Made by a program: the position numbers and the translations under genes
Part shown: piece by piece, positions 35,248-44,518 of the stretch
Position numbering within the stretch: the first letter of the stretch is position 1
Layout of the letters: each line of letters begins with the position of its first letter
The notes under the pieces: model-generated
Told to the model about the DNA's origin: nothing
The model's database searches: none
What the model saw: the letters and a program-made list of their open reading frames with translations, nothing else
DNA from: Paenibacillus sp. Soil750
GTDB lineage: Bacteria > Bacillota > Bacilli > Paenibacillales > NBRC-103111
DNA: 64,000 bases
Direction: 5' to 3'
Assembly (NCBI RefSeq): GCF_001428045.1
Contig: NZ_LMSD01000007.1
Span: 1 to 64,000 of the forward strand

Positions 35248-37011
35248 ATGGCTTTAGACGGACTCGTCCTTCATGCAATTGTTCACGAACTTCAAATGTA
35301 TGTAGGAGGCCGCATTAATAAAATTCACCAACCGAGCGAAAATGACGTCGTACTTCAAATTCGCACCCAAAGGCAGAACGTGAAGCTGCTCCTTTCCGCC
35401 AACCCTACGTATCCACGCGTCCAAACGACAGAACAAGTTACCATGAATCCGATGGATGCGCCGATGTTCTGTATGCTGCTTCGCAAATATTGTGAAGGTG
35501 GCGTCATTGAGGTCGTGGAACAAATCGGTATGGAACGTGTCATTCGTTTGCAGATTCGTCATCGTGACGAATTAGGAGATATATCCCTCAAGCATATTAT
35601 TGTGGAAATCATGGGACGTCACAGCAATATCATTTTGCTTGATCCAGCTACAGGAACGATTCTAGATGGGATCCATCATGTGACGCCAGCTATCAGTTCT
35701 TACCGGGTAGTCATGCCAGGGAGTACATATGTGACACCGCCTGAACAAGATAAGCTAAATCCACTTGAGGTTGATAGCGCAGCGTTCATCCAGGCATTAG
35801 AGCGGACATCGGCGTCAGATGAGGTTTCCGTATCTCCATCGCCGATTAAACCTGAGCAGCAGCTGGTTGCTGCATTCAGCGGACTCAGTCCACTGATCGC
35901 CAAGGAAATCGTATATCGGAGTATGCAAGGAAATACGGAAGTCGATACCACATCGCTTTGGCAGGCGTTCAGTGAAGTCATGACCGCGATGCGCGAGGAT
36001 CGCTATGAACCTGTCATTGTAGAGCAAGAACCTACAGGCAAACTATTCTTCGCGATGACACCACTTACGCATATCAAGGGCACGTCGAAATCATACGCTA
36101 CGCCAAGCTTGTGTTTGGAGCAATTCTATGGCGACAAAGCGGAAAGAGATACGGTTAAACAACGTGTATCTGATTTATTGAAATTTTTACAAAATGAAGT
36201 CAATAAAAATGTAAAAAAACTGGAAAAGCTCCAGGATACGATCGAAGACTCCAAGGACGCGGATAAATATCGCATTCTCGGAGAACTGTTAACCGCCTCG
36301 CTTCATTCGATCAAGAAAGGCGACAAAGAAGTCCAAGCCATAAATTACTACGATGAAGATCAGGCGATGATTACCATCACATTGGACCCGCTTCTTGGCC
36401 CGGCGGAAAACGCTCAGCGCTATTTTAAGAAATATAGTAAATTGAAAAATAGTACGGTTATCGTCGAGGAACAGATTGCCCAAACGCATCAAGAGATCAC
36501 CTATCTCTCGACGCTGCTGCAGCAGTTGAGTGTTGCCTCCTTGCCAGATATTGAAGAAATTCGTGATGAGCTTATGGAGCAAGGCTATGTGCGCGACCGC
36601 AACAAAAAGCAGCGTAAGAAAAAGAAAAAAGACAAACCAGCTCTAGCCTGCTACGAATCCAGCGAGGGTGTTCCTATCTATGTTGGGAAAAATAATACGC
36701 AAAACGAATATCTGACGAATCGTCTTGCTTCTTCTATGGATACATGGTTGCACACCAAGGATATTCCTGGCTCCCACGTCGTCATTCGCGGTGAGTTCAG
36801 CGACACCACCTTACTTGAAGCCGCGCAGCTAGCTGCTTACTTCAGTCAAGCCAAAAACTCCAGTCAAGTTCCTGTGGATTATACAACAATCAAACATGTC
36901 CATAAACCAAACGGCTCGAAGCCTGGCTTTGTCATTTATGTGAATCAGAAGACACTTTATGTGACCCCGGAAGAAGAGGAAATCAAGCAATTGAAAGTGA
37001 CCATTAAATAG
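35248..37011 (+). CDS. rqcH: Rqc2/NFACT ribosome quality control protein RqcH
   Basis: 587 aa. Binds stalled 50S subunits carrying peptidyl-tRNA and adds C-terminal alanine tails that mark the peptide for decay. NFACT-N domain (MALDGLVLHAIVHEL...GRINKIHQPSENDVVLQIRT), a long coiled coil (about residues 285-430) with helix-hairpin-helix, and the NFACT-R domain at the end (GKNNTQNEYLT, WLHTKDIPGSHVVIRG). Also known as a fibronectin-binding FbpA homologue. A Lys-rich patch (KKQRKKKKKDK) lies before NFACT-R. YloA is the B. subtilis orthologue. Confidence 0.94.
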   Translation: MALDGLVLHAIVHELQMYVGGRINKIHQPSENDVVLQIRTQRQNVKLLLSANPTYPRVQTTEQVTMNPMDAPMFCMLLRKYCEGGVIEVVEQIGMERVIRLQIRHRDELGDISLKHIIVEIMGRHSNIILLDPATGTILDGIHHVTPAISSYRVVMPGSTYVTPPEQDKLNPLEVDSAAFIQALERTSASDEVSVSPSPIKPEQQLVAAFSGLSPLIAKEIVYRSMQGNTEVDTTSLWQAFSEVMTAMREDRYEPVIVEQEPTGKLFFAMTPLTHIKGTSKSYATPSLCLEQFYGDKAERDTVKQRVSDLLKFLQNEVNKNVKKLEKLQDTIEDSKDADKYRILGELLTASLHSIKKGDKEVQAINYYDEDQAMITITLDPLLGPAENAQRYFKKYSKLKNSTVIVEEQIAQTHQEITYLSTLLQQLSVASLPDIEEIRDELMEQGYVRDRNKKQRKKKKKDKPALACYESSEGVPIYVGKNNTQNEYLTNRLASSMDTWLHTKDIPGSHVVIRGEFSDTTLLEAAQLAAYFSQAKNSSQVPVDYTTIKHVHKPNGSKPGFVIYVNQKTLYVTPEEEEIKQLKVTIK

Positions 37012-37018
37012 ACATACA

Positions 37019-37056
37019 AAAAAACCTATCAAGAGAATAATTCTCGATAGGTTTTT
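37019..37056. terminator. Bidirectional terminator between rqcH and galU
   Basis: AAAACCTATC...GATAGGTTTTT with an inner GAGAAT / ATTCTC pair; A and T runs on both flanks. Confidence 0.88.
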
Positions 37057-37081
37057 CTATTTTCTAGGTAAATCACCACTG

Positions 37082-37960
37082 CTACAAGTCCCATTGCTTA
37101 ATTAATGATAGTAAATAAGCCTTTACTTGTTCTTGCAAGTCCGGACGCTGTAAAGCGAGTTCAATGGTTGCTTCAATATACCCCAGCTTGTCCCCAACGT
37201 CGTAGCGCTTCGCTTGCATCAGGTAAGCCGCCATCTGCTGTTCCTTGTTCAGCACACGGAGTGCATCCGTTAATTGAATTTCACCGCCGCGGCCAGGCTC
37301 TTGACGCTCCAAAATGCGGAAAATTTCCGGCATAATGATATAGCGGCCAATTACTGCTAAATTCGAAGGCGCTTGATCACGATCAGGCTTCTCTACCAGA
37401 TCCTCAATCAATCGATAGTTCTCGTAACTCGTCGCAGGAGAAACGATCCCATATTTGCTAACATCAGCCCAAGGCACCTCTTGAACCGCAATGACGGAGG
37501 TTTCCGTCTGCTCATAAATATCCATCATCTGTTTAAGCCCTGGCGGAGAAGATTGAAGAATATCATCCCCAAGTAATACAGCGAATGGCTCATCTCCAAT
37601 AAATTTGCGCGCGCAGAGAATAGCATGACCCAAGCCAAGCGGCTGCTTCTGACGAATGTAATGAACATCCGCTAGATTAGACACCGATTTGACAATCTCC
37701 AGCAGCTGAGTGCTGCCTTTTTCTTCAAGCATCATCTCAAGCTCTACAGATTTATCAAAATGATCCTCGATCGCACGTTTGTTACGCCCTGTAACGATGA
37801 TTATATCCTCAATGCCGGACTCAATCGCTTCTTCTACAATGTACTGAATCGCTGGTTTGTCAACGATGGGCAGCATTTCCTTTGGCTGCGCCTTAGTTGC
37901 AGGCAAGAACCGAGTACCAAGTCCCGCCGCGGGAATAATGGCTTTCCGAATTTTTTTCAT
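37082..37960 (-). CDS. galU: UTP-glucose-1-phosphate uridylyltransferase
   Basis: 292 aa. Makes UDP-glucose for glycolipids, teichoic acid decoration and exopolysaccharide. IPAAGLGTRFLPATKAQPKEMLP at the start is the nucleotide-binding loop; VEEAIESGIEDIIIVTGR, GLGHAILCA and LLGDDIL follow. AGGAGGATC precedes the ATG. Equivalent to GtaB of B. subtilis. Confidence 0.95.
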   Translation of the reverse strand: MKKIRKAIIPAAGLGTRFLPATKAQPKEMLPIVDKPAIQYIVEEAIESGIEDIIIVTGRNKRAIEDHFDKSVELEMMLEEKGSTQLLEIVKSVSNLADVHYIRQKQPLGLGHAILCARKFIGDEPFAVLLGDDILQSSPPGLKQMMDIYEQTETSVIAVQEVPWADVSKYGIVSPATSYENYRLIEDLVEKPDRDQAPSNLAVIGRYIIMPEIFRILERQEPGRGGEIQLTDALRVLNKEQQMAAYLMQAKRYDVGDKLGYIEATIELALQRPDLQEQVKAYLLSLIKQWDL

Positions 37961-38018
37961 GAAAGATCCTCCTAAAAGTTTTGAGTAACCCGTGCAAGCG
38001 AAGTGTAAAATGGCAACC

Positions 38019-38870
38019 TCAAAACTCGCTTCGGAAGCATGCGCTTGACTTTAAAACCTCCACGACATCCATGCCAATGCGTTTCGAACCGATGGCCCCG
38101 TGGAAAGCCGTATCACCACGTACACCATGGAAATCAGAGCCTGCCGTAATCAGCAGCCCCTTACGCTCTGCAAGAAGTCTATATCTTTCCTCATCTTCTG
38201 GCGAATGATCAGCATGATACACTTCAATGCCATCTAATCCTTGTGAAGTAATGACCTCTACTAGAGCATCATCGTGATAAATACCGGGATGTGCAAGCAC
38301 CGCTTTGCCGCCAGCTTCATGAATCCACGTAATCGCTGTAGCCGGCTCGATACGAGGTGGATTGGCGTAAGCCGCCGCTCCAGTAGCCAAATAGCGATCG
38401 AAAGCTTCAGTTATCGTACTCACATAGCCTTTATTCATGAGCACAGCAGCAATATGCGGTCGGCCAACTGTATCACCTTTGCGCTTCACATTGGCAACCT
38501 CTTTGAGAACTTCCTCCATCGTAATGTCGATGCCAAGCTCCTGTAGCCGTGCAATAATCATCTCATTGCGGGTATCCCTTGTTTCACGTAAAGACGATAA
38601 GCGTTGTAGAAATTGTTCATCGGCAATGTTCATGTAATAACCCAGAATATGAATATCCTGACCATTGGCAACCGTTGAGATTTCTACCCCAGGAACAACG
38701 ACAATGCCCAATTCCAAGCCTGCCACAAGTGCCTCCGCTACCCCCGAAATCGTATCATGATCGGTAATCGCAATTGCCCCTAATCCTGCTTCTAGAGCCA
38801 TAACGACATTCGCTCTCGGCGACTGCGTCCCGTCTGAAGCTGTTGTATGTGAATGTAAGTCTGCTTCCAT
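38019..38870 (-). CDS. PHP-domain phosphoesterase (TrpH/RnmAM-like)
   Basis: 283 aa. N-terminal metal-binding DLHSHTTASDGTQSP and ITDHDTISG, then HILGYY, HPGIYHD, and GSDFHG near the end: the usual PHP ligand set. Relatives cleave 3',5'-nucleoside bisphosphates or short RNA 5' ends. The insert after residue 90 is the family's. It ends 58 nt before galU starts and begins 17 nt before the LysR gene's stop; possibly co-transcribed with that regulator. Confidence 0.88.
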   Translation of the reverse strand: MEADLHSHTTASDGTQSPRANVVMALEAGLGAIAITDHDTISGVAEALVAGLELGIVVVPGVEISTVANGQDIHILGYYMNIADEQFLQRLSSLRETRDTRNEMIIARLQELGIDITMEEVLKEVANVKRKGDTVGRPHIAAVLMNKGYVSTITEAFDRYLATGAAAYANPPRIEPATAITWIHEAGGKAVLAHPGIYHDDALVEVITSQGLDGIEVYHADHSPEDEERYRLLAERKGLLITAGSDFHGVRGDTAFHGAIGSKRIGMDVVEVLKSSACFRSEF

Positions 38871-38887
38871 TCAATCCCCCGTCCTTC

Positions 38888-39799
38888 TTATAGAAAACGA
38901 CTTAAATCTTCTTGTCTCAAGAACGTCATGAAGCTAACGGCCGAAATAGGCAGCAAGGTCGAGTTTAAATAAATCGCATAAAAGCTTCGCTCAAACACGA
39001 TATTCTCGATTTTCTTCACTTTAAATAGACCTAGCGTTACCTCATGCTTCACGGACGATTGCGAAAGAATAGAAATCCCTAATCCCGCTTCAACAGCCGA
39101 TTTGATGGCACCAGTGCTTCCAAGCTCCATTACAATCTTCATCGAGGAGCAATCCATGTTGCAGCGAGCGAATTCCTCCTCCATAACTCTCCGAGTACCT
39201 GAGCCCTGTTCACGCAGAACAAACGGATACTTCAATAATTCTTCCAACGTAACAACCGGGGCATCTGCTAGCGGATGATCTGAAGGGACAATTAGTTTCA
39301 GCTCATCGCTAAGAATTGGTTCGGTATGAACATCCGGATGATGAATAGGTGCCTCAACAAGGCCGAAATTGAGTTGATGACTAAGCACTTCATCCAAGAT
39401 TTGTGCCGTATTCATTACTTTCATTGAAACAGAGATGTTCGGGTAATCCTTGCTGAAGGGGCCAAGAAGCCGTGGTAAAATGTACTCCCCCATCGTTAAG
39501 CTGGCACCTAACTGAAGCCGCCCTTCAATCATCATTGTAAATTTCGACATTGCAACATCGGTGTCTCGAATAAGTTCAATGCTATTTTTGGCAAATGGCA
39601 GTAAAGCTCGTCCCGCTTCGGACAGTTCGATCTTCTTGGTGCTGCGATGAAAGAGTTTCACACCAAAGTAATCTTCAAGTGACTGTACCTGCATCGTCAC
39701 GGCAGGCTGTGTCATATGTAACGCACCGGCTGCATGTGAGAAACTGCCTTTTTCCGCTACGGTATAGAAAATGTGTAATTGATGAAAATTAAGTGCCAT
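38888..39799 (-). CDS. LysR family transcriptional regulator
   Basis: 303 aa. Winged helix at residues 1-60 (FHQLHIFYTVAEKGSFSHAAGALHMTQPAVTMQVQ) and a periplasmic-binding-like effector domain behind it. The EQGSGTRRVMEEEF segment is found in CysB/CysL- and YwfK-like members, which bind small anions or sulfur metabolites, but the effector cannot be told from sequence. Autoregulation or control of the adjacent PHP gene is possible. Confidence 0.88.
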   Translation of the reverse strand: MALNFHQLHIFYTVAEKGSFSHAAGALHMTQPAVTMQVQSLEDYFGVKLFHRSTKKIELSEAGRALLPFAKNSIELIRDTDVAMSKFTMMIEGRLQLGASLTMGEYILPRLLGPFSKDYPNISVSMKVMNTAQILDEVLSHQLNFGLVEAPIHHPDVHTEPILSDELKLIVPSDHPLADAPVVTLEELLKYPFVLREQGSGTRRVMEEEFARCNMDCSSMKIVMELGSTGAIKSAVEAGLGISILSQSSVKHEVTLGLFKVKKIENIVFERSFYAIYLNSTLLPISAVSFMTFLRQEDLSRFL

Positions 39800-39860
39800 G
39801 ATATACCGCCTCTCTTTGCTCCATTATATGAAATCGAACCCGTACAGTCCATCAAGACGA

Positions 39861-39899
39861 CAAAAAAGAGTATGTCTGCCCTAGCTCCAGACATACTCT
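39861..39899 (-). terminator. Terminator after the 145-aa gene
   Basis: A perfect 12-bp stem AGAGTATGTCTG / CAGACATACTCT with 9-nt loop; six T's follow on the minus strand. Confidence 0.9.
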
Positions 39900-39913
39900 G
39901 CTCAATGACATGA

Positions 39914-40351
39914 TTAGCGCCGCTTGCGACTATTCTTGATTAAGGTCATACGACGAGAGTGTCTCAACCAGGAATAGTACGATTTCAAATCGCGCAGCTC
40001 CATGGTCTCTGACATTTTGCCAAGAAAGGTAACGATGATCATTTTGTGCAGAGGATTGCCTACAAGATCCGTCTCATGTTCCAAATGGGAGAATTCGGCC
40101 ACGACCACCAAATCATCATCAATCAGATAGACGTCTTCTTCGTTCCGATAATAAGGGACCATGCTATCATTTTTAAGCTTCTCCCAAAGAAACGCACAGA
40201 TTTCCTCAAGTGAATTGTTATCGCTAGAAATACGATCGCTCCATCTCAGCTTAGCATGATTCGTGATCACGATATCCGCCACTTTCTTATCACCTAGCTG
40301 TACGAAGAATGGTTCGTAAGTACTCCATCTCCCCATAACCTTATCTTTCAT
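39914..40351 (-). CDS. Hypothetical protein with HAxxRxxxR motif, 145 aa
   Basis: Not recognised with confidence. The ITNHAKLRWSDRIS motif followed by a YLIDDDLVVVAEF strand and a MIIVTFLGK strand resembles the layout of DUF4258-type small proteins, some of which are RelE-like toxins, but the similarity is loose. A very basic tail (SRRMTLIKNSRKRR) could bind nucleic acid. The ATG at 40351 follows GGGGATGTGATC, nearly the full anti-SD match. No antitoxin partner is next to it. Confidence 0.65.
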   Translation of the reverse strand: MKDKVMGRWSTYEPFFVQLGDKKVADIVITNHAKLRWSDRISSDNNSLEEICAFLWEKLKNDSMVPYYRNEEDVYLIDDDLVVVAEFSHLEHETDLVGNPLHKMIIVTFLGKMSETMELRDLKSYYSWLRHSRRMTLIKNSRKRR

Positions 40352-40570
40352 GATCACATCCCCTTTCCTATTTAAATGGGACTCAATACCTACTCCCTGA
40401 AGTTCTGTAAGTTATATTTTACTGTATTATAACTTTTTTTCCCATGGAAGAATATATAAAATTATTAATAAGTATTTATGAAGACAACAAACTATGCCTA
40501 ATTTTCGGAAAATTGAGAAAACTTCTAACAAAGTCATTCAAACAAGACTAACCATGATCCATATAATGAG

Positions 40571-40603
40571 AAAAAAAAAGAAAAAAGCTTCTCACGAAGC
40601 TTT
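40571..40603 (-). terminator. Terminator after ylbG
   Basis: AAAGCTTC / GAAGCTTT with TCAC loop; minus-strand T-run of about 15 nt broken by one C. Confidence 0.88.
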
Positions 40604-40620
40604 CATTTTGCACTGCAGCC

Positions 40621-40884
40621 TCAAAGCGTGTAAAATCTAGTTTTGTCAGGAACATCACTACTATACTCTGTTTTAATTTCATTACGATATGATTTCTCTA
40701 CCTTCTTGACGTAAGGTAACTTGAGTAGGCTGCGTGTGGTCTCTTCCAATTTGCTGGCATGTATATAAAGAACTGCATAATTCATTTTCTTGGATATGTA
40801 ATGAAGGGAACCGAACCGCTCCAAATTCCTGGCGGCTTTAATATCGTTTACCCAAATGATTAATCCGCTTCGCTCAATCATCAT
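40621..40884 (-). CDS. ylbG: YlbG family protein (UPF0298)
   Basis: 87 aa. The segment RFGSLHYISKKMNYAVLY and LPYVKKVEKSYR match B. subtilis YlbG closely. Function unknown in the family. ylbF, a neighbour of ylbG in B. subtilis, lies 1 kb away here, with an asparaginase gene inserted between them on the other strand. Confidence 0.88.
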   Translation of the reverse strand: MMIERSGLIIWVNDIKAARNLERFGSLHYISKKMNYAVLYIHASKLEETTRSLLKLPYVKKVEKSYRNEIKTEYSSDVPDKTRFYTL

Positions 40885-40931
40885 GATTGCAACCTCTTTT
40901 CAATAATCCTAGTATGGAGTGATCTCACAAC

Positions 40932-41936
40932 ATGAAGCCATCAGACACTATTGTCCGCGTGTCTCGCGGACATATAACAGAAAGCATACATCGCATCCAC
41001 CTTGCTGTTGTCGATAACCAAGGAACGCTCCTGCACAGTGCAGGCGATCCACACCTGCTCACCTTCGCCCGTTCGACAGCGAAGCTGATTCAAGCCTTGC
41101 CGGTCATTGAATCCGGCGCGGCTGATCATTTCGGCCTGACAGAGACCGAAATTGCCTTATGCTGCGCTTCCCACAATGGGGAAGATGAGCATGTAAGCAC
41201 GGCCCGCGGCATCCTAGGCAAGCTAGGGTATCATGCCAAGCATCTGCAATGCGGTGCGCATGAGCCGTACCATGCGCCAACTGCACAAGCGATGCGTGAA
41301 CGGGGAGAGTCCCCGTCAACTTTGCACAACAATTGCTCGGGCAAACATTCGGGTATGCTATCCTTAAGCAGCCATCTTGGCGCCTCACCAGACACCTATA
41401 TGAGCCCGGAGCATCCTGTTCAGGTGTTAATGTTAGATGCTGTGAGCGCCATGTCAGATGTGCCTAAGGAGCAGATGGAGCTCGGAATTGACGGCTGTGG
41501 CGTCCCAGTGTTTGGGATGCCGATCAACCATCTCGCGCTCGCTTTTGCCCGATTGGGCAGCCCCCAAGGACTATCTGCAGAGCGTGCAAACGCTTGCCAG
41601 AGAATTGTCAATGCTGTGCGAAAATATCCTCAATTCCTCGCAGGAAGCGACCGCTTCGATACGCGATTAATCGAGGTTACAAAGGGTCGAGTCATAGGCA
41701 AAATGGGCGCTGAAGGAATCTTCGCCCTCTCCATACCTGAGCAAGCCATCGGCTTCGTCTTAAAGGTAGAAGATGGTAACATTCGTGCCTTGTATCCCGC
41801 AGTCACTGAAGCTTTAAAGCAGCTAGGCTATCTATCGGAAACCGAGGTCAGTGAGCTCAAGGATTTCCACACACCTGCCGTTCACAACTGGCAAGGAACC
41901 GAGGTCGGACGCATCCGCCCCGATTTCTGCCTGTAA
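40932..41936 (+). CDS. L-asparaginase, type II-like (PF06089)
   Basis: 334 aa. Hydrolyses asparagine to aspartate and ammonia; this family is unrelated in fold to AnsA/AnsB. The motifs ESIHRIHLAVVD at the start, CCASHNGEDEH, LHNNCSGKHSGML and GIDGCGVPVFGMP with KMGAEGIFAL are typical. No signal peptide, so it acts in the cytoplasm. GGAGTGATC lies 7 nt before the ATG. It stands alone between ylbG and ylbF. Confidence 0.9.
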   Translation: MKPSDTIVRVSRGHITESIHRIHLAVVDNQGTLLHSAGDPHLLTFARSTAKLIQALPVIESGAADHFGLTETEIALCCASHNGEDEHVSTARGILGKLGYHAKHLQCGAHEPYHAPTAQAMRERGESPSTLHNNCSGKHSGMLSLSSHLGASPDTYMSPEHPVQVLMLDAVSAMSDVPKEQMELGIDGCGVPVFGMPINHLALAFARLGSPQGLSAERANACQRIVNAVRKYPQFLAGSDRFDTRLIEVTKGRVIGKMGAEGIFALSIPEQAIGFVLKVEDGNIRALYPAVTEALKQLGYLSETEVSELKDFHTPAVHNWQGTEVGRIRPDFCL

Positions 41937-41951
41937 CGCCGTCGCCTTACA

Positions 41952-42401
41952 TTAACCGCAATTCCCACTGCAGCTTCCACCGGAGCTGCAGCCTTTGCCG
42001 GTTGGCAAGGGGTTATTGCTTGGCACTTTAATCGAATCTGATACCGCGTGAGCAATCGTCGTTGAAACGGTGAACAACAAGTCATCCAAGCGATCCTCAG
42101 CTTCTTTGTACTTACGAACAGCCTCTACAGCTAGGAGCTTCTCTTGCACATCATTCACAGCTGCTAAGGCATCATGATAGCTCGGGTGATAATGCCCAAA
42201 ACGCTCGCACTCCTCAAAAGCATCTTTCTTCCTAGCAAACACAGCTTGCAAATCTTTCACTTCTCTGCTGTTCGCGACCTCGGTCTTCCAATATAAATAA
42301 TCTGCAACTTCCGCAGAAGAATTAATCATATCACCCATATCGTAAGCTTGCATAAGGATAGCCGACATATCCAGTGTTTCTGTTTCCATTGTTTGTAACA
42401 T
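41952..42401 (-). CDS. ylbF: YlbF, Y-complex subunit controlling RNase Y
   Basis: 149 aa. Helical YlbF/YmcA domain; the YlbF-YmcA-YaaT complex directs RNase Y and is needed for competence, biofilm and sporulation. The C-terminal CSSGGSCSGNCG fits the Cys ligands of the [4Fe-4S] clusters reported for this complex. Start ATG at 42401 with GAGGT 7 nt upstream. YmcA and YaaT are not in this window. Confidence 0.88.
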   Translation of the reverse strand: MLQTMETETLDMSAILMQAYDMGDMINSSAEVADYLYWKTEVANSREVKDLQAVFARKKDAFEECERFGHYHPSYHDALAAVNDVQEKLLAVEAVRKYKEAEDRLDDLLFTVSTTIAHAVSDSIKVPSNNPLPTGKGCSSGGSCSGNCG

Positions 42402-42482
42402 TACGACAACCTCATCCTTCCTCGCGAAAAAGTCTATAACACTTCTATCATATCACAGTTCGCCAAGACTTTCTTCCTTTTC

Positions 42483-44501
42483 TCACACAGATCCATCGTT
42501 GATTCCTGGTAATATGAGCTTCATCTCTTTCCAATCCTCGCTGGTCCAAGCGATCTCCTCATATTCTTCCCACCCCTCCAGAATCCAACCTGTTCGATCT
42601 TCACGCAGCATGCGGGGGATAATGAAGCAGTCGCGTCCTTCTTTTCTCAACTGCAGTACACTTTTCCATTCGATAGCTTTACGAATCATATCCTTTCGAG
42701 TAGAGGCATGATAGTCGCGTAACTCTTTAATCCAACTCATGGGAATTTGCTGCATATCTGGATATAAGTCCTCCCGCTGCGGCAAATACGGATCAATTTC
42801 ATATAATTGAATCGTATCTTTAGAGTAACAGAGACCTAATTGAGGCTCATTCCATGATGGAATCTCCTGCTCTTCATCACTCCATACATTCGGAATTGTA
42901 CTTTGATTGGGGTGGAACCCCATCGCTTCCAAGCATTTCGTCAAATGTTTAATATGCGCGTGTGAAATAATAAAATTAGTTTCTCCCATGCGCTCTCCGA
43001 GCAGTTTGCGGCACTTCTCATTCCGAAGCAAAGCTTCAGCTACCTCATTCGTTTGACAGCGAAGCAGTGTCACATCTGTTAGGTAGAGCTTGTCCTTCTG
43101 TTCCTCCCACTGCTGTAAGGTGATGATTACTTGTTCTGGAACCTGATAATAAGCATGATCTCGCAGAACTTGAATCACGTTTGAGGCCCTCAGACCGTGA
43201 TCTAACGCTCGCCCAAAGCTTTCTTTGGTCAAACGATAGGTACGTACGAGATCAGCGTTCTGCAGGTCAGCAAATGCGGCTACTCCCCACTCTAAGCCCA
43301 GAGAAGCATTGGGTGGTAAAAGCACTTCGAAATCGGGCTGAACATAGAGCGAGGGCTCGGTTTGGAGAGACCGTTCGATGTGAAAGTCTGAACCCTCTCC
43401 TGTAATCAACCGCGGTTTGATCAGCCATCTGAACCAAAGTTCCCCCCCTTGATCTTCCGCCAATTCGACAAAACGAAATGTAAACAATGGCCTGATCCAA
43501 ACTGCCATCAACTCCTGACGAAGAGCCACCTCGTCCATCGGTTTATGTCCAATCGAGCAGCAAGAGAGCACGGCTTGGATCAGCTCCGAAAAACTGTACC
43601 AGTGTAAGTCAGTCGCCTTATCCATGAATGAGATCCCATGCTCGAGCCAAACCGGCGCTGGAATTAATGCCTGCCGCCAAATACGATACAATTGAGTTTG
43701 TTGGTGTTCATAGGAGCTTTGAAGCCAACTCTCGAAATTACGATGATGGAATAGGAACCGGTTGCCCACTTCATTCTTATAGAGAAAGCCCATCCGCATG
43801 CCCAATTCAAGCATCAACGCAGCAGGCTCATCATACACGTCCGTGAATGCGTAAGTAAGTCCTGACTGCGTGAGGATTCTTGCGGGTAAACTCACATGTT
43901 CTGTAATCTTCTGCAACTGCTTCTTATGTAAAGTTCCTTTATTCGTAAGAGAAAGTTCGGACTGCCGCGAACAGCTGACCATACAATGAAACAATTGCTG
44001 CGCGAGTCCCCGTGGATTCGAAGAGACGCCTTCATCCATATCTGCCATACGTTCGCTGAGATCGAGATCACTTAACTCGTCTAACTCATTTTGCCGGGCG
44101 GGCCATACGGTAGGAAATACTAGGCTCTGCCACCCTGAGAATGCATCCTCAGGCAACGTATACAACTGTTCTCCCCATGATTTACGGAAAGCAACAATGA
44201 TACCATAACGACGAAGTCCCCATAGCCCCAAACTGACTTGAGCACCAGCCATTTGAATCACCGCTTCTTTTTCCAACCTCTCGCTAGTAAAAGGCAGACA
44301 GCCGAACGTCGACATCACTAGGTGCAGCGTACGCTGCTCATCGGATGAAAGCTGACGATAGAGTTCAGCAAGGTGAGTAGGCTGCGTGAGAATCTCTCCT
44401 AAAGAGTCCCCTGACGTACGGAGTGCTGAGCACCAGGGTTGTCTTAAAATAGACTCCTTTAACGAAAGCGGCATTTTCCTTTCCACATGCTCGTACTTCA
44501 T
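42483..44501 (-). CDS. Helicase-associated protein paired with XPB
   Basis: 672 aa. No helicase motor motifs. The N-terminal winged-helix-like region (SSDEQRTLHLVMSTFGCLPF) and the C-terminal part (SLYVQPDFEVLLPPNASL...YRLTKESFGRALDHG) match the 'helicase conserved C-terminal domain 3' proteins that accompany bacterial XPB genes, such as the gene next to ercc3 in Mycobacterium tuberculosis. It starts 17 nt after XPB ends, so they form an operon. It may load or regulate XPB, by analogy with archaeal XPB-Bax1; this is inference. Confidence 0.78.
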   Translation of the reverse strand: MKYEHVERKMPLSLKESILRQPWCSALRTSGDSLGEILTQPTHLAELYRQLSSDEQRTLHLVMSTFGCLPFTSERLEKEAVIQMAGAQVSLGLWGLRRYGIIVAFRKSWGEQLYTLPEDAFSGWQSLVFPTVWPARQNELDELSDLDLSERMADMDEGVSSNPRGLAQQLFHCMVSCSRQSELSLTNKGTLHKKQLQKITEHVSLPARILTQSGLTYAFTDVYDEPAALMLELGMRMGFLYKNEVGNRFLFHHRNFESWLQSSYEHQQTQLYRIWRQALIPAPVWLEHGISFMDKATDLHWYSFSELIQAVLSCCSIGHKPMDEVALRQELMAVWIRPLFTFRFVELAEDQGGELWFRWLIKPRLITGEGSDFHIERSLQTEPSLYVQPDFEVLLPPNASLGLEWGVAAFADLQNADLVRTYRLTKESFGRALDHGLRASNVIQVLRDHAYYQVPEQVIITLQQWEEQKDKLYLTDVTLLRCQTNEVAEALLRNEKCRKLLGERMGETNFIISHAHIKHLTKCLEAMGFHPNQSTIPNVWSDEEQEIPSWNEPQLGLCYSKDTIQLYEIDPYLPQREDLYPDMQQIPMSWIKELRDYHASTRKDMIRKAIEWKSVLQLRKEGRDCFIIPRMLREDRTGWILEGWEEYEEIAWTSEDWKEMKLILPGINDGSV

Positions 44502-44518
44502 TTTCCAAGCCTACCTCC

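Noticed and set aside
35254-35562. Minus-strand frame inside rqcH
   Set aside because: Antisense shadow of a well-conserved gene with no own start signals.
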